A stretch of 53,150 nucleotides of DNA, from positions 1 to 53,150 of the forward strand of contig JADGHE010000019.1 in assembly GCA_019689555.1 (NCBI GenBank). The letters run 5' to 3'. The DNA comes from Variibacter sp. (GTDB lineage Bacteria; Pseudomonadota; Alphaproteobacteria; Rhizobiales; Xanthobacteraceae). The notes under the pieces are model-generated. The model had not been told where the DNA came from. It searched no databases and was given only the letters and a program-made list of their open reading frames with translations. Numbering within the stretch: the first letter of the stretch is position 1; each line of letters opens with the position of its first letter. Both the position numbers and the translations under genes were made by a program. This document shows positions 9,049-16,248 of the stretch, piece by piece.

Positions 9049-9056
9049 ATGGTTAA
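9049..9056 (-). promoter_or_regulatory. CtrA recognition 8-mer upstream of ctrA
   Basis: The minus strand reads TTAACCAT, an exact match to the alphaproteobacterial CtrA half-site. It lies 104 bp upstream of the ctrA start codon and suggests autoregulation. Single half-sites are short, so the assignment relies on context. Confidence 0.55.
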
Positions 9057-9167
9057 CAGAACCTGATTCTCCCGCGCAAGCATTCCCTGGGCAGATTCGG
9101 TCGAATCGCCGTAAGATGCTGCGGGGGCCTCGGATTCTGGTCACGTGCCGGCTCATGTTTCACTTTA

Positions 9168-9189
9168 AGAGTCGATGTTAAGCGACTCT
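9168..9189. promoter_or_regulatory. Inverted repeat built from two GANTC sites
   Basis: The arms AGAGTCG (9168-9174) and CGACTCT (9183-9189) are perfectly complementary around an 8-nt spacer that contains TTAA. Each arm contains one GANTC site. It could be an operator or a hairpin in the ctrA leader, depending on where transcription starts; the sequence alone cannot decide. Confidence 0.4.
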
Positions 9190-9265
9190 CCCGATTCACC
9201 CTCCATTCTGGCGGGAGTGACGGGTTCGTTCCCAGGAACGGTGAGGCGATGATTAACGAGGCGGG

Positions 9266-9280
9266 TAAATGTGAGGTTAA
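9266..9280. promoter_or_regulatory. Near-consensus CtrA box upstream of fliI
   Basis: TAAA (9266-9269), seven bases, TTAA (9277-9280): one mismatch from the CtrA consensus TTAA-N7-TTAA. It lies 42 bp upstream of the fliI start. Two TTAACGAG motifs flank it (9253 and 9306). CtrA control of class II flagellar genes is established in Caulobacter; here it is inferred. Confidence 0.45.
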
Positions 9281-9322
9281 GCGCTGCGCACGGACTCGCC
9301 GTTTCTTAACGAGTGTGCCGCA

Positions 9323-10648
9323 ATGAAGGCGCTGGCGGAGCAGATCGCCGAACTCGACGGCGTCGAGATTTACGGACGCGTCGTCGGCGTTCGCGGCCTG
9401 ATGGTGGAGGTCGCGGGGCCGCTGCATGCGATGTCGGTCGGCGCGCGGGTCGTGATCGATATCGGGCGCGGCCGCACGGTGCCCTGCGAGGTGGTGGGTT
9501 TTTCCGGCGCCCACGCGCTGCTGATGCCGTTCGCGCCGCTGGAAGGCGTGCGGCGCGGCTGCCGCGCCATCGTCTCGACGGTTCCCGGCGCGGTGCGGCC
9601 TTCCCCCGGCTGGCTCGGCCGCGTCATCAACGCGATGGGCGAGCCGATCGACGGCAAGGGCCCGCTGCCGCCGGGTCCATCTCCCTATCCGTTCCGTGCG
9701 ACGCCGCCGCCGGCGCACGCGCGGCGCCGCATCGGCCCGCCGCTCGATCTCGGCGTGCGCGCGCTCAATACGTTCACGACCTGCTGCCGCGGCCAGCGCA
9801 TGGGCATCTTCGCGGGTTCCGGCGTCGGCAAATCGGTGCTGCTGTCGATGCTCGCGCGCCATGTCGCGGCCGACGTCGCGGTGATCGGCCTCGTGGGCGA
9901 GCGCGGCCGCGAGGTGCAGGAGTTTCTGCAGGACGATCTCGGCGAGGAGGGGCTCGCCCGCTCGGTGGTCGTGGTGTCGACCTCCGACGAGCCGGCGCTG
10001 ATGCGGCGCCAGGCGGCCTATCTCACGCTCGCCATCGCCGAGTACTTCCGCGACGAGTCGAAGAACGTGCTGGTGCTCATGGATTCCGTCACGCGCTTCG
10101 CCATGGCCCAGCGCGAGATCGGCCTGTCGGCCGGCGAGCCGCCGACCGCCAAAGGGTACACGCCGACGGTCTTCACCGAGCTGCCCCGCCTGCTCGAACG
10201 CGCCGGGCCGGGAACGGGGGAGGGGACCATCACGGGCATCTTCACGGTCCTGGTGGACGGCGACGACCACAACGAGCCGATCGCCGACGCCGTGCGGGGC
10301 ATCCTCGACGGACACATCGTGATGGAGCGCGCGATCGCCGAGCGCGGGCGCTATCCCGCCATCAACGTGCTGAAATCCGTCTCCCGCACCATGCCGCGCG
10401 CCGCCGACCCCGCCTATTGGCCGGTGATCGTCCGCGCCCGCCAGGTCATGGCGACCTATGCCGACATGGAGGAGCTGATCCGGCTCGGCGCCTACCGGCC
10501 GGGCTCGAGCGCCGAGGTGGACGAGGCGATCGCGCTCCACGGGCCGCTCGAAGCGTTCCTCGCCCAGGGCAAGGACGAGGCGACTTCCCTGGCCGAGGGC
10601 TATGCGCGGCTGGCACAAATCCTCGGGTCCAAGGAAACCGAAAACTAA
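9323..10648 (+). CDS. fliI: Flagellum-specific ATP synthase FliI
   Basis: A 441-residue hexameric ATPase that energises the flagellar type III export apparatus at the cytoplasmic face of the basal body. Walker A is AGSGVGKS at about 164-171, Walker B ends in [12 protein letters not shown] with Asp254, and the [11 protein letters not shown] and LPRLLERAG blocks are characteristic of FliI and its type III paralogues. Length is normal for the family. It is followed by fliJ on the same strand and diverges from ctrA, an arrangement known in Hyphomicrobiales. The GANTC/CtrA-rich region upstream suggests cell-cycle-timed expression. Confidence 0.97.
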   Translation: MKALAEQIAELDGVEIYGRVVGVRGLMVEVAGPLHAMSVGARVVIDIGRGRTVPCEVVGFSGAHALLMPFAPLEGVRRGCRAIVSTVPGAVRPSPGWLGRVINAMGEPIDGKGPLPPGPSPYPFRATPPPAHARRRIGPPLDLGVRALNTFTTCCRGQRMGIFAGSGVGKSVLLSMLARHVAADVAVIGLVGERGREVQEFLQDDLGEEGLARSVVVVSTSDEPALMRRQAAYLTLAIAEYFRDESKNVLVLMDSVTRFAMAQREIGLSAGEPPTAKGYTPTVFTELPRLLERAGPGTGEGTITGIFTVLVDGDDHNEPIADAVRGILDGHIVMERAIAERGRYPAINVLKSVSRTMPRAADPAYWPVIVRARQVMATYADMEELIRLGAYRPGSSAEVDEAIALHGPLEAFLAQGKDEATSLAEGYARLAQILGSKETEN

Positions 10649-10758
10649 CACTGTGATGCCAGCATCCCCCGCGATTGCGGTTCGGCGCGCGCCTCCGGCG
10701 CGCCGCGCGCGGGCCGAACGCGGTCGCACGAACGTGGGGTTCGGGGGAGAATTGCTCG

Positions 10759-11178
10759 ATGAAGTCGCGTGAGACGCTGATCCGCTTGAAGAAGTTTCAG
10801 GTTGACGAAAAGCGCCGGCGGGTCGCGCAGATCGAGGCCATGATCGCTGAATTCGAACGCATGGCGATGGAGCTCGACCGCGAAATCCAGATCGAGCAGG
10901 AGCGCGCCGGCATCCACGACCCGGCCCACTTCGCCTATCCCACCTACGCCAAGGCCGCGATGGTCCGCCGCGACAATCTCAAGCATTCGGCGAACGAGCT
11001 GAAGAGCCAGCTCGCGGAGGCCAAGGAGGCCCTGGCCGAGGCCTTCGAGGAGCTGAAGAAGGTCGAGCTGCTCGGCGAGCGTGACCAGCTGCGCGAGCGC
11101 GCCCAGCAGGGCGCGCGCGAGCAGGCCGAGCTCGACACCATCGGCCTCATGACGGCGCGCGAAGGCGCGCGCGTCTGA
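10759..11178 (+). CDS. fliJ: Flagellar export protein FliJ
   Basis: A 139-residue, almost entirely charged coiled-coil protein (heptad-rich from about residue 5 to 120) of the FliJ family, the stalk of the FliI ATPase ring that helps substrates reach the export gate. FliJ diverges quickly in sequence, so the call relies on position straight after fliI, length, and the N-terminal MKSRETLIRLKKFQVDEKRR pattern typical of alphaproteobacterial FliJ. The ATG at 10759 follows a GGGGGAGA ribosome binding site; the frame is open further upstream without homology. There are 110 bp between fliI and fliJ. Confidence 0.9.
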   Translation: MKSRETLIRLKKFQVDEKRRRVAQIEAMIAEFERMAMELDREIQIEQERAGIHDPAHFAYPTYAKAAMVRRDNLKHSANELKSQLAEAKEALAEAFEELKKVELLGERDQLRERAQQGAREQAELDTIGLMTAREGARV

Positions 11179-11471
11179 TCACCGGTCGCGGCTCCGCTCC
11201 GGATTGTCGGTCGCCGGTCCACGCTCGGGACCGGCTGCGCGAAACTGCCCGCCCGGCCGCCCGTCCTGTCGCGCAGGAGCCTTTGCGCCCCGCTCGTCCT
11301 GCGCGGGCGGCGACGCCCGGTCGGTTCCGGGCGCCTCAAGTTCCGGGCGCCTCAAGCGGAGCGGCCCATCTCCGCGGCAGCAGCAGCGCCGCGGCGAGGC
11401 CGGTGAAGGGGGGCCGGTGATCGCATGGCAGTCCTCCTTCTACCTTCCTACCTTCTACGAGGTTTTCGGGG
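11179..11471. other. Convergent intergenic gap after fliJ
   Basis: This 293-bp gap lies between the convergent fliJ and TonB-receptor genes. Apart from a perfect 16-bp tandem duplication it contains GC-rich sequence with no credible ORF and no convincing intrinsic terminator. Confidence 0.6.
11325..11356. repeat. Perfect 16-bp tandem duplication
   Basis: TTCCGGGCGCCTCAAG occurs twice head to tail (11325-11340 and 11341-11356) with no mismatch. It is intergenic, so it probably reflects recent replication slippage. Confidence 0.85.
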
Positions 11472-13595
11472 TCAGAAGGTCCAGCTCGCGAAAACGCGGA
11501 CGCTGCGGCCGGGGAGCAGCACCTCGTCCTTCTTGAACGAGACGTGGTTGCGCACGTCGTCGTCGAGCAAATTGGTGCCCGCGATGCCCAGGGTGAGCTC
11601 GCTCGCGCCCTCGGCCGTCTTGAAGCGGTGGGTGTAGCTCACGGCGGCGCTGAGCAGGTCGTAGCCGGGCGTCGCCGTTTCCTCCGCGGCGACGTCGTTC
11701 TGCGCGAAGGCGTGCAGCAGATGGACGCGCACGAGCCAGCGGCCGTCGCGCCACGAGAGGCCGCCGCCGACCCGGTGCGGCGGGATGCGCGGAACGTGCG
11801 TTGCGTCGGCAAATCGGGCGCGAACGAAGTCGTACTGCCCCTCGACCGCCAATGTGCCGCCGGCGAGCTGCATCAGGTCGACCTGGGCCGCGAGCTCGGC
11901 GCCCGTGAAGGTCGCGTCCTTCTGGTCGAAGGCGATCTGCTTGAGCGCTTCGCCGAAGCCGGCGACGCAGCTCTCGAAGTCCTCGCCGCAGGAGTTTCCC
12001 GTGAGCCGCTTGTAGATGAAGCCGCGATAGCGCGTGTGGAAGGCGGTCGCCTCGAAGCGGAGGTCGCCGCGCGGCCGGCGCAGGCCGATTTCGAACGAGG
12101 TTGCGCTTTCCTTGCCGAGGTCGGGGTTGCCGATCTCGAATGTGCCCGAGGCTTCATGCGGCCCCTTGGAGAACAGCTCCTGCGCCTCGGGCGCGCGCTG
12201 GGAGTAGCTGACCGTCGCGCTGGCCACGAGGTCCGCCGGCAGATCCTTCAGCACGCCGAAGCTGGCGGCCGCCGGCGCGAAGTTGCGACGACGTGCCTCC
12301 TCGGCCGGCGGATTGCCGTCGGGCAGGAGATCGCGCGGGAAAAGGGCGGCGGCGCCGCTCACCCCTACGGCGTCGATGCGCCCCGCCGCCTGCAGGCGCA
12401 GCGTCGGCGACAGGGCGAGCTCGTTGAACAGGTAGGCGGCGGCTCTCGTCGTTTCGCTCGGGGCGAGCAGGCTGCCGGCCTCTCCCGAGGTGCCGAGGCG
12501 CTGGCGGCCTGCCTGAATGCCGAGTGCCGTGCTGAGCGGGCCGAGACCGGTCGAAACCGGGGCGAACTGGAGCTCCGTGCGCCCTTCGACCTCGCGATTT
12601 CGAAACGTGGCCGCGACCGTGTCGAAGCCACCGTCGAGCGCGCGCTCGTCGTGCCGGTAGTCGGTGGCGCCGAGCCAGAAGCGGATCGTGTCGACGAAGC
12701 CGCCCGTGACGAGCTCGCCGCGGCTCATGAGCTTGGTCTGGTTCAGGTCGATGCGCGTCCGCGCGGCGGCGGCCGCGGTTCCGGGGACGCCGTAGAGGCT
12801 CCCGTAATGGGAGACGGCGACGCCGACAAAGCCGTCGCTGAAGAAGTGGCCGGCTCCGACTGAAACGCCCTGGGCGTCGACCGCGGTATTGGCCTGGCGG
12901 CCTCCGGGAATGGCGTAGTCGCCGCTCGCGCGGCGGAAATAGTCCGCGTGAATGGCGAAATTCGAGGCGCGGCCGCTGACGCCGACCGCTCCTTCACGGC
13001 CCTGGTCGACCGAGCTCAGCGCGCCTTTCATGAAGCCGTGCACGCCGAACGGAGTGGTGGGATCGGGGATGCGAGCGTTGCTGGCGGCCACGACGCCGCC
13101 GATCGCCTGCGGTCCCCAGCGCAGCGTCGCCGGCCCGCGGATGATCTCGAGCCTTTCCGTGGCGAGCGGGTCGATTGACACGGCATGGTCTTCGCTGATC
13201 GTCGACACGTCCATGGCGCCGATGCCGTTCTCCTGGACGCGCACGCGCGCATTGTTGAGGCCGCGGATGATCGGCCGGCTCGCGCCGGGCGCAAAGGTGC
13301 TGCCGGTCGTGCCCGGCAGCGTGAGCAGCACGTCGCCGAGCGTCGCGCCCGTGCTGCGTTGGATGTCCGGGGAGAGAACGAGCGCGGTCGGCGCGAACGA
13401 GCCGGCGACGATGGGCGGAAGAGTCTGCGTGCCGGCGGCGGCGCTCCCGTACGCCGGCTGGTCGCTCGGCTGAATGGGACTTGGCGCAGTCACGACGATC
13501 TGCGGCAGGGCGGTTTGGCCCGAAGCCCCTTGCGCGGCGGCGAGCGCGAGCACCCCGCCGACGCCGGCCTTCCACACGCCTCTTCCGAAATGCAT
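11472..13595 (-). CDS. TonB-dependent outer membrane receptor, ZnuD-like (probable zinc uptake)
   Basis: A 707-residue outer-membrane receptor. It has a signal peptide of about 26 residues ending near GASGQ, a TonB box (LPQIVVTAP, 30-38), a plug domain with SRPIIRGLNNARVRVQENGI and DHAVSIDPLATERLEIIRGPATL, a long beta-barrel and a C-terminal aromatic residue (SWTF). The DHAVSIDPLATERLEIIRGPATL region closely resembles ZnuD-type zinc receptors. No His-rich extracellular loop like that of neisserial ZnuD is obvious, so the substrate is inferred. Two tandem Zur-like operators lie 19-49 bp upstream and support zinc-dependent repression. The ATG at 13595 follows an AGAGG ribosome binding site. Iron or heme transport is a less likely alternative. 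Confidence 0.88.
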   Translation of the reverse strand: MHFGRGVWKAGVGGVLALAAAQGASGQTALPQIVVTAPSPIQPSDQPAYGSAAAGTQTLPPIVAGSFAPTALVLSPDIQRSTGATLGDVLLTLPGTTGSTFAPGASRPIIRGLNNARVRVQENGIGAMDVSTISEDHAVSIDPLATERLEIIRGPATLRWGPQAIGGVVAASNARIPDPTTPFGVHGFMKGALSSVDQGREGAVGVSGRASNFAIHADYFRRASGDYAIPGGRQANTAVDAQGVSVGAGHFFSDGFVGVAVSHYGSLYGVPGTAAAAARTRIDLNQTKLMSRGELVTGGFVDTIRFWLGATDYRHDERALDGGFDTVAATFRNREVEGRTELQFAPVSTGLGPLSTALGIQAGRQRLGTSGEAGSLLAPSETTRAAAYLFNELALSPTLRLQAAGRIDAVGVSGAAALFPRDLLPDGNPPAEEARRRNFAPAAASFGVLKDLPADLVASATVSYSQRAPEAQELFSKGPHEASGTFEIGNPDLGKESATSFEIGLRRPRGDLRFEATAFHTRYRGFIYKRLTGNSCGEDFESCVAGFGEALKQIAFDQKDATFTGAELAAQVDLMQLAGGTLAVEGQYDFVRARFADATHVPRIPPHRVGGGLSWRDGRWLVRVHLLHAFAQNDVAAEETATPGYDLLSAAVSYTHRFKTAEGASELTLGIAGTNLLDDDVRNHVSFKKDEVLLPGRSVRVFASWTF

Positions 13596-13613
13596 GTCGA
13601 CCTCTGATGCAAC

Positions 13614-13644
13614 GTTATAGTGTAACGCTACGTTATAGTGTTAC
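13614..13644. promoter_or_regulatory. Two tandem Zur-like operators
   Basis: GTTATAGTGTAAC (13614-13626) and GTTATAGTGTTAC (13632-13644) are 12 of 13 identical, spaced 18 bp centre to centre, and have the GTTA/TAAC ends of Zur boxes. They sit immediately upstream of the ZnuD-like receptor gene, where bound repressor would block transcription. They also stand out as AT-rich in a GC-rich setting. Confidence 0.6.
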
Positions 13645-13713
13645 ATTCGCGACGAGAGCAACACATCCGCCATCGCGGTGCGCCGCGCCGGAGAAAGCGG
13701 CGGACGGGCCACG

Positions 13714-13922
13714 CCCGGCGCGTGGCGCGAGCGCGGACGATCCCTCAAGGCTCGACCTCAAGGCTCGCGGAGCGCCCGGCGGGCTTCCGCGGCGGGGCCA
13801 CGCGCGGACTTGCGAGCCGCGCGCCTCGGATTTTCGCGGCCCGGCGCGTGGCGCGGGCGCGCGCGATCCCTCAAGGGCGGGGGAGCCCCCGGCGGGCTTC
13901 CGCGGCGGGGCCACGCGCGGAC
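13714..13922. repeat. Two imperfect direct repeats of about 85-95 bp
   Basis: Copy 1 (13714-13809) and copy 2 (13840-13922) both begin CCCGGCGCGTGGCGCG, pass through GATCCCTCAAGG and end with the same stretch from CCCGGCGGGCTTCCGCG to CCACGCGCGGAC. Copy 1 has a short internal CTCAAGGCTCG duplication that makes it longer. No ORF is preserved between copies, so it is probably a noncoding duplication. Confidence 0.8.
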
Positions 13923-14035
13923 GCACGCGCGCGTCATTTCTCAGGCGAGAAGGGCGGGCGAAGCGGAGGTCAGGCGGGCGTAAGAGGTCGCGGCCGTGAG
14001 GGCCGTCTCCCACCCGGGCCCCACACCGCGAGGAA

Positions 14036-14094
14036 CCGTCGAGGGTCGCGTGCCCATCGCGCCCTGCCGATGCGGAAGTCCCGGCCCTCGACGG
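14036..14094. repeat. 10-bp inverted repeat downstream of trmL
   Basis: CCGTCGAGGG (14036-14045) and CCCTCGACGG (14085-14094) are perfect complements separated by 39 bp. It starts 10 bp past the trmL stop on the minus strand. The long loop and the lack of a T-run argue against a simple intrinsic terminator. Confidence 0.5.
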
Positions 14095-14104
14095 GACGCG
14101 CGGC

Positions 14105-14584
14105 TCAATCGGACGCGCCGCGCCGCTGCCGCATCGCCTCGCCGGCGGCCATGGCGACCGCCATCGCAACGTTGAGCGAACGCAGGCCCGGGCGCATCGG
14201 GATCGTCACCCGTGCCTCGGCGGCGGCGTGCACCGCGGCGGGCACGCCGGCGGACTCGCGGCCGAACAGGAGAATGTCGCGCGGGCCGAAGGCATGATCG
14301 AGATAGCTCCGGCTCGCCTGCGTCGTGAACAGCACGAGGCGGAGCCCGGCGCTGCGCCGCCAGCGCTCGAACGCCTCCCAGGAGACATGGCGCGTCAGCG
14401 CCACGTGCTCGAGATAGTCCATGCCGGCGCGCCGGAAGGCGCGGTCGGTGGTGGGAAAGCCGGCGGGCTCGATGATGTGCGCCTCCGCGCCGAGGCACGC
14501 GCACAGGCGCAGGATCGTGCCGGCGTTCTGGGCGATGTCCGGCTGGTAGAGCGCGATGCGCAGGCCGGCGGCGGGCGCAGTCAA
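14105..14584 (-). CDS. trmL: tRNA (cytidine/uridine-34-2'-O)-methyltransferase TrmL
   Basis: A 159-residue SPOUT-family methyltransferase that methylates the wobble-base ribose of leucine tRNAs. Visible motifs: the N-terminal [15 protein letters not shown], the central [11 protein letters not shown] and the C-terminal knot segment [19 protein letters not shown]. The length is that of the minimal TrmL fold without extensions. The start is TTG at 14584, overlapping the apt stop by 4 bp (TTGA), which implies coupled translation; no better start exists before the conserved N-terminus. In Hyphomicrobiales trmL commonly lies near petABC, as here. Confidence 0.93.
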   Translation of the reverse strand: MTAPAAGLRIALYQPDIAQNAGTILRLCACLGAEAHIIEPAGFPTTDRAFRRAGMDYLEHVALTRHVSWEAFERWRRSAGLRLVLFTTQASRSYLDHAFGPRDILLFGRESAGVPAAVHAAAEARVTIPMRPGLRSLNVAMAVAMAAGEAMRQRRGASD

Positions 14585-15129
14585 TGTCCCTCGAACGAGA
14601 TCAGCGTGCGCACCGGCACGTCGAGCTTGCGCAGCTTGTCGGCCCCGCCGAGATCCGGCAGGTCGATGATGAAGCAGGCGGCGAGCACCTGCGCGCCCAA
14701 CTGGCGCAGCAGCTTCACCGCGCCCTCCGCCGTTCCGCCGGTGGCGATGAGGTCGTCGACGAGAATGACGCGGTCGCCCGGGGTCACGGCGTCCACATGC
14801 ATCTCCATCTCGTCGGTGCCATATTCGAGCAGATAGGCCATGCGCACCGTCTGGTGCGGCAGCTTGCCCTTCTTGCGAATCGGCACGAAGCCGGCCGAGA
14901 CTTGGTGCGCGACGGCGCCGCCGAGGATGAAGCCGCGCGCTTCGATGCCGGCCACCTTGTCGATCTTCATCCCGGCCCAGGGCTGCACGAGTTCGTCGAC
15001 CGCGCGGCGGAAGGCGCGCGCGCTGCCGAGCAGCGTCGTGATGTCGCGAAACATGACGCCGGGCTTCGGGTAGTCCGGAATCGTGCGGATCGCAGCGCGA
15101 AGATCGTTTTCAAGCGCGGACGAACTCAT
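14581..15129 (-). CDS. apt: Adenine phosphoribosyltransferase
   Basis: A 182-residue enzyme that converts adenine and PRPP to AMP. Signatures: [17 protein letters not shown] at 18-34, [14 protein letters not shown] at 61-74 and the PRPP loop [17 protein letters not shown] at 121-137. Length is standard. The ATG at 15129 was chosen because homology starts there; the frame is open 20 codons further without similarity. It overlaps trmL downstream. The adenine it recycles is produced by the methylthioadenosine phosphorylase encoded 1.1 kb upstream on the same strand. Confidence 0.96.
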   Translation of the reverse strand: MSSSALENDLRAAIRTIPDYPKPGVMFRDITTLLGSARAFRRAVDELVQPWAGMKIDKVAGIEARGFILGGAVAHQVSAGFVPIRKKGKLPHQTVRMAYLLEYGTDEMEMHVDAVTPGDRVILVDDLIATGGTAEGAVKLLRQLGAQVLAACFIIDLPDLGGADKLRKLDVPVRTLISFEGH

Positions 15130-15217
15130 ATGAGACTCGCTTGCAAGACGGCGCGCAGGTTTGTGGCACCCGTCACTGTGGCCAAGCATAGAGCCTGACG
15201 CAACCTAGGAGAATTCC

Positions 15218-15439
15218 ATGAGCACGCAAGGCACCGTCCCATCGGAACAGCGCCTTCCATCGGAACAGCGGACGATCCTCACCGATATCGACGTTCCCTT
15301 CGGCCGGCTGGTGATGTTCTTCATCAAGGCGTCGCTCGCCGCCATCCCCGCCGTGATCATCGTATGGCTGATCCTCATGATCGTGGGCGCCATCCTGGGC
15401 GCGATCTTCGGTTTCGGGTGGTGGATGCACGCCTGGTGA
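15218..15439 (+). CDS. Small single-pass membrane protein, unknown function
   Basis: A 73-residue ORF with a strong AGGAG ribosome binding site 8 bp before the ATG. The first 30 residues are polar and contain a short internal duplication (VPSEQR/LPSEQR, mirrored in the DNA as CCATCGGAACAGCG twice). Residues from about 34 to 66 form one long hydrophobic segment rich in Ile, Leu and Gly, ending in GWWMHAW. It diverges from apt. The family is unrecognised; similar tiny membrane proteins are widespread in Hyphomicrobiales. Expression is likely given the ribosome binding site. Confidence 0.7.
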   Translation: MSTQGTVPSEQRLPSEQRTILTDIDVPFGRLVMFFIKASLAAIPAVIIVWLILMIVGAILGAIFGFGWWMHAW

Positions 15440-15586
15440 TCGCCTGTGAGAAGCGCTCCGGTCAGGCGCCGGGCGGGCAGGGGCGTGCGGTGCGGAACGG
15501 CCGCTTCTCCGGCCGCCGTCGCTCCGCGTGAAACCTTTCGCCGGTTTCGCGAGTTGCGCGGTGGGGCGATACTTGGAGGATGGCTC

Positions 15587-15844
15587 ATGAGGAAGTTCCT
15601 GTTCGCCGTGCTGTTCACGTCAGGGCTTGCGGTGATGCCGACGGACGCTTCGGCGACGTTGCTCTCCGGGCCGGCCGCGCTCATGGATCATGCGGGTCCG
15701 CAGGATGCGGGCGTGCAGCCGGTGCACTGGCGCCGCTACTGGCACTGCCACAGGCGCGCCTGGCGCACCGTGTGCCATGGCCCGCGGCGGCCGGGATGGC
15801 ACCGCCGGTGGGAGAGCCGGCGCGGGTGGCACCGGCGCTGGTAG
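15587..15844 (+). CDS. Small secreted Trp/Arg/His-rich protein, unknown function
   Basis: An 85-residue ORF preceded by TTGGAGGA at good spacing. It begins with a clear signal peptide (MRKFLFAVLFTSGLAVMPTDASA, cleavage after about residue 23 or 24). The mature part is neutral for about 24 residues and then turns extremely basic and aromatic: the final 39 residues contain 13 Arg, 7 Trp, 6 His and 2 Cys, arranged as near-repeats of GWHRRW. No known family is recognised. It could be a cell-envelope protein, a metal binder or a membrane-active peptide; none is established. Confidence 0.65.
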   Translation: MRKFLFAVLFTSGLAVMPTDASATLLSGPAALMDHAGPQDAGVQPVHWRRYWHCHRRAWRTVCHGPRRPGWHRRWESRRGWHRRW

Positions 15845-16248
15845 GGCTGTGGGCAGCCGGGAGGCCAGCGCGGCTGGCCTCCGCAGCGTCGCGTTGCGCC
15901 GCAGGGCGTTCTCGTCCGCCGGCCGGCTGGCCACGCACGAGGACACGCACAAGGACAGGAAAGGGCTCGAAACAGCGCGAAACACCGCGGCGCCGGATTT
16001 CGAGAGCGGATTGCATCTCGGGGCACCCACATGTCGCGGCGGCCGCACGAAAAAGCGGAGCGGTGCGCTGCAGACGCGGGCCCCGTTTTACAACCGAGCC
16101 GCGCCCGAGGTTTCAATTCAGCCGATGCTTCAAGAACCGGGGCCCCGGATCGGCGGGGCACCGCAGCGTTTGCGCTGCACCGCAGCCGGGGCAGGGGAGT
16201 CGCGCAAGTCCGCTCAGGCGGAATTCGCTCTCGCCGCCCTGAAGACCC
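15845..16248. other. Intergenic gap before methylthioadenosine phosphorylase gene end
   Basis: This 404-bp gap lies between the secreted-peptide gene (plus) and the 3' end of the phosphorylase gene (minus). Short open frames exist on both strands but lack ribosome binding sites and have shadow-like composition. I see no RNA gene, repeat or terminator in it. Confidence 0.6.

Larger units (their letters stand above)
8946..9322. promoter_or_regulatory. ctrA/fliI divergent regulatory region with ten GANTC sites
   Basis: This 377-bp gap separates the divergent ctrA and fliI starts. GANTC, the CcrM methylation site of alphaproteobacteria, begins at 9008, 9028, 9065, 9094, 9103, 9133, 9169, 9184, 9193 and 9293: ten sites in 290 bp, where roughly one is expected at this base composition. 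In Caulobacter the methylation state of GANTC sites at ctrA tunes its transcription after replication; a similar role here is inference. The gap also contains CtrA-like motifs listed separately. No ORF or RNA gene is visible in it. Confidence 0.75.
13645..14104. other. GC-rich noncoding gap with direct repeats
   Basis: About 460 bp between the TonB-receptor promoter and trmL. It holds the two direct-repeat copies and the inverted repeat listed separately. Open frames in it are made of Arg/Ala/Gly-rich low-complexity translation and are not credible genes. Confidence 0.6.

Noticed and set aside
9165-9181. TTAA-N9-TTAA as a CtrA box
   Set aside because: The spacing is 9, not the 7 required by the CtrA consensus, so only the TAAA-N7-TTAA at 9266 and the TTAACCAT at 9049 were kept.
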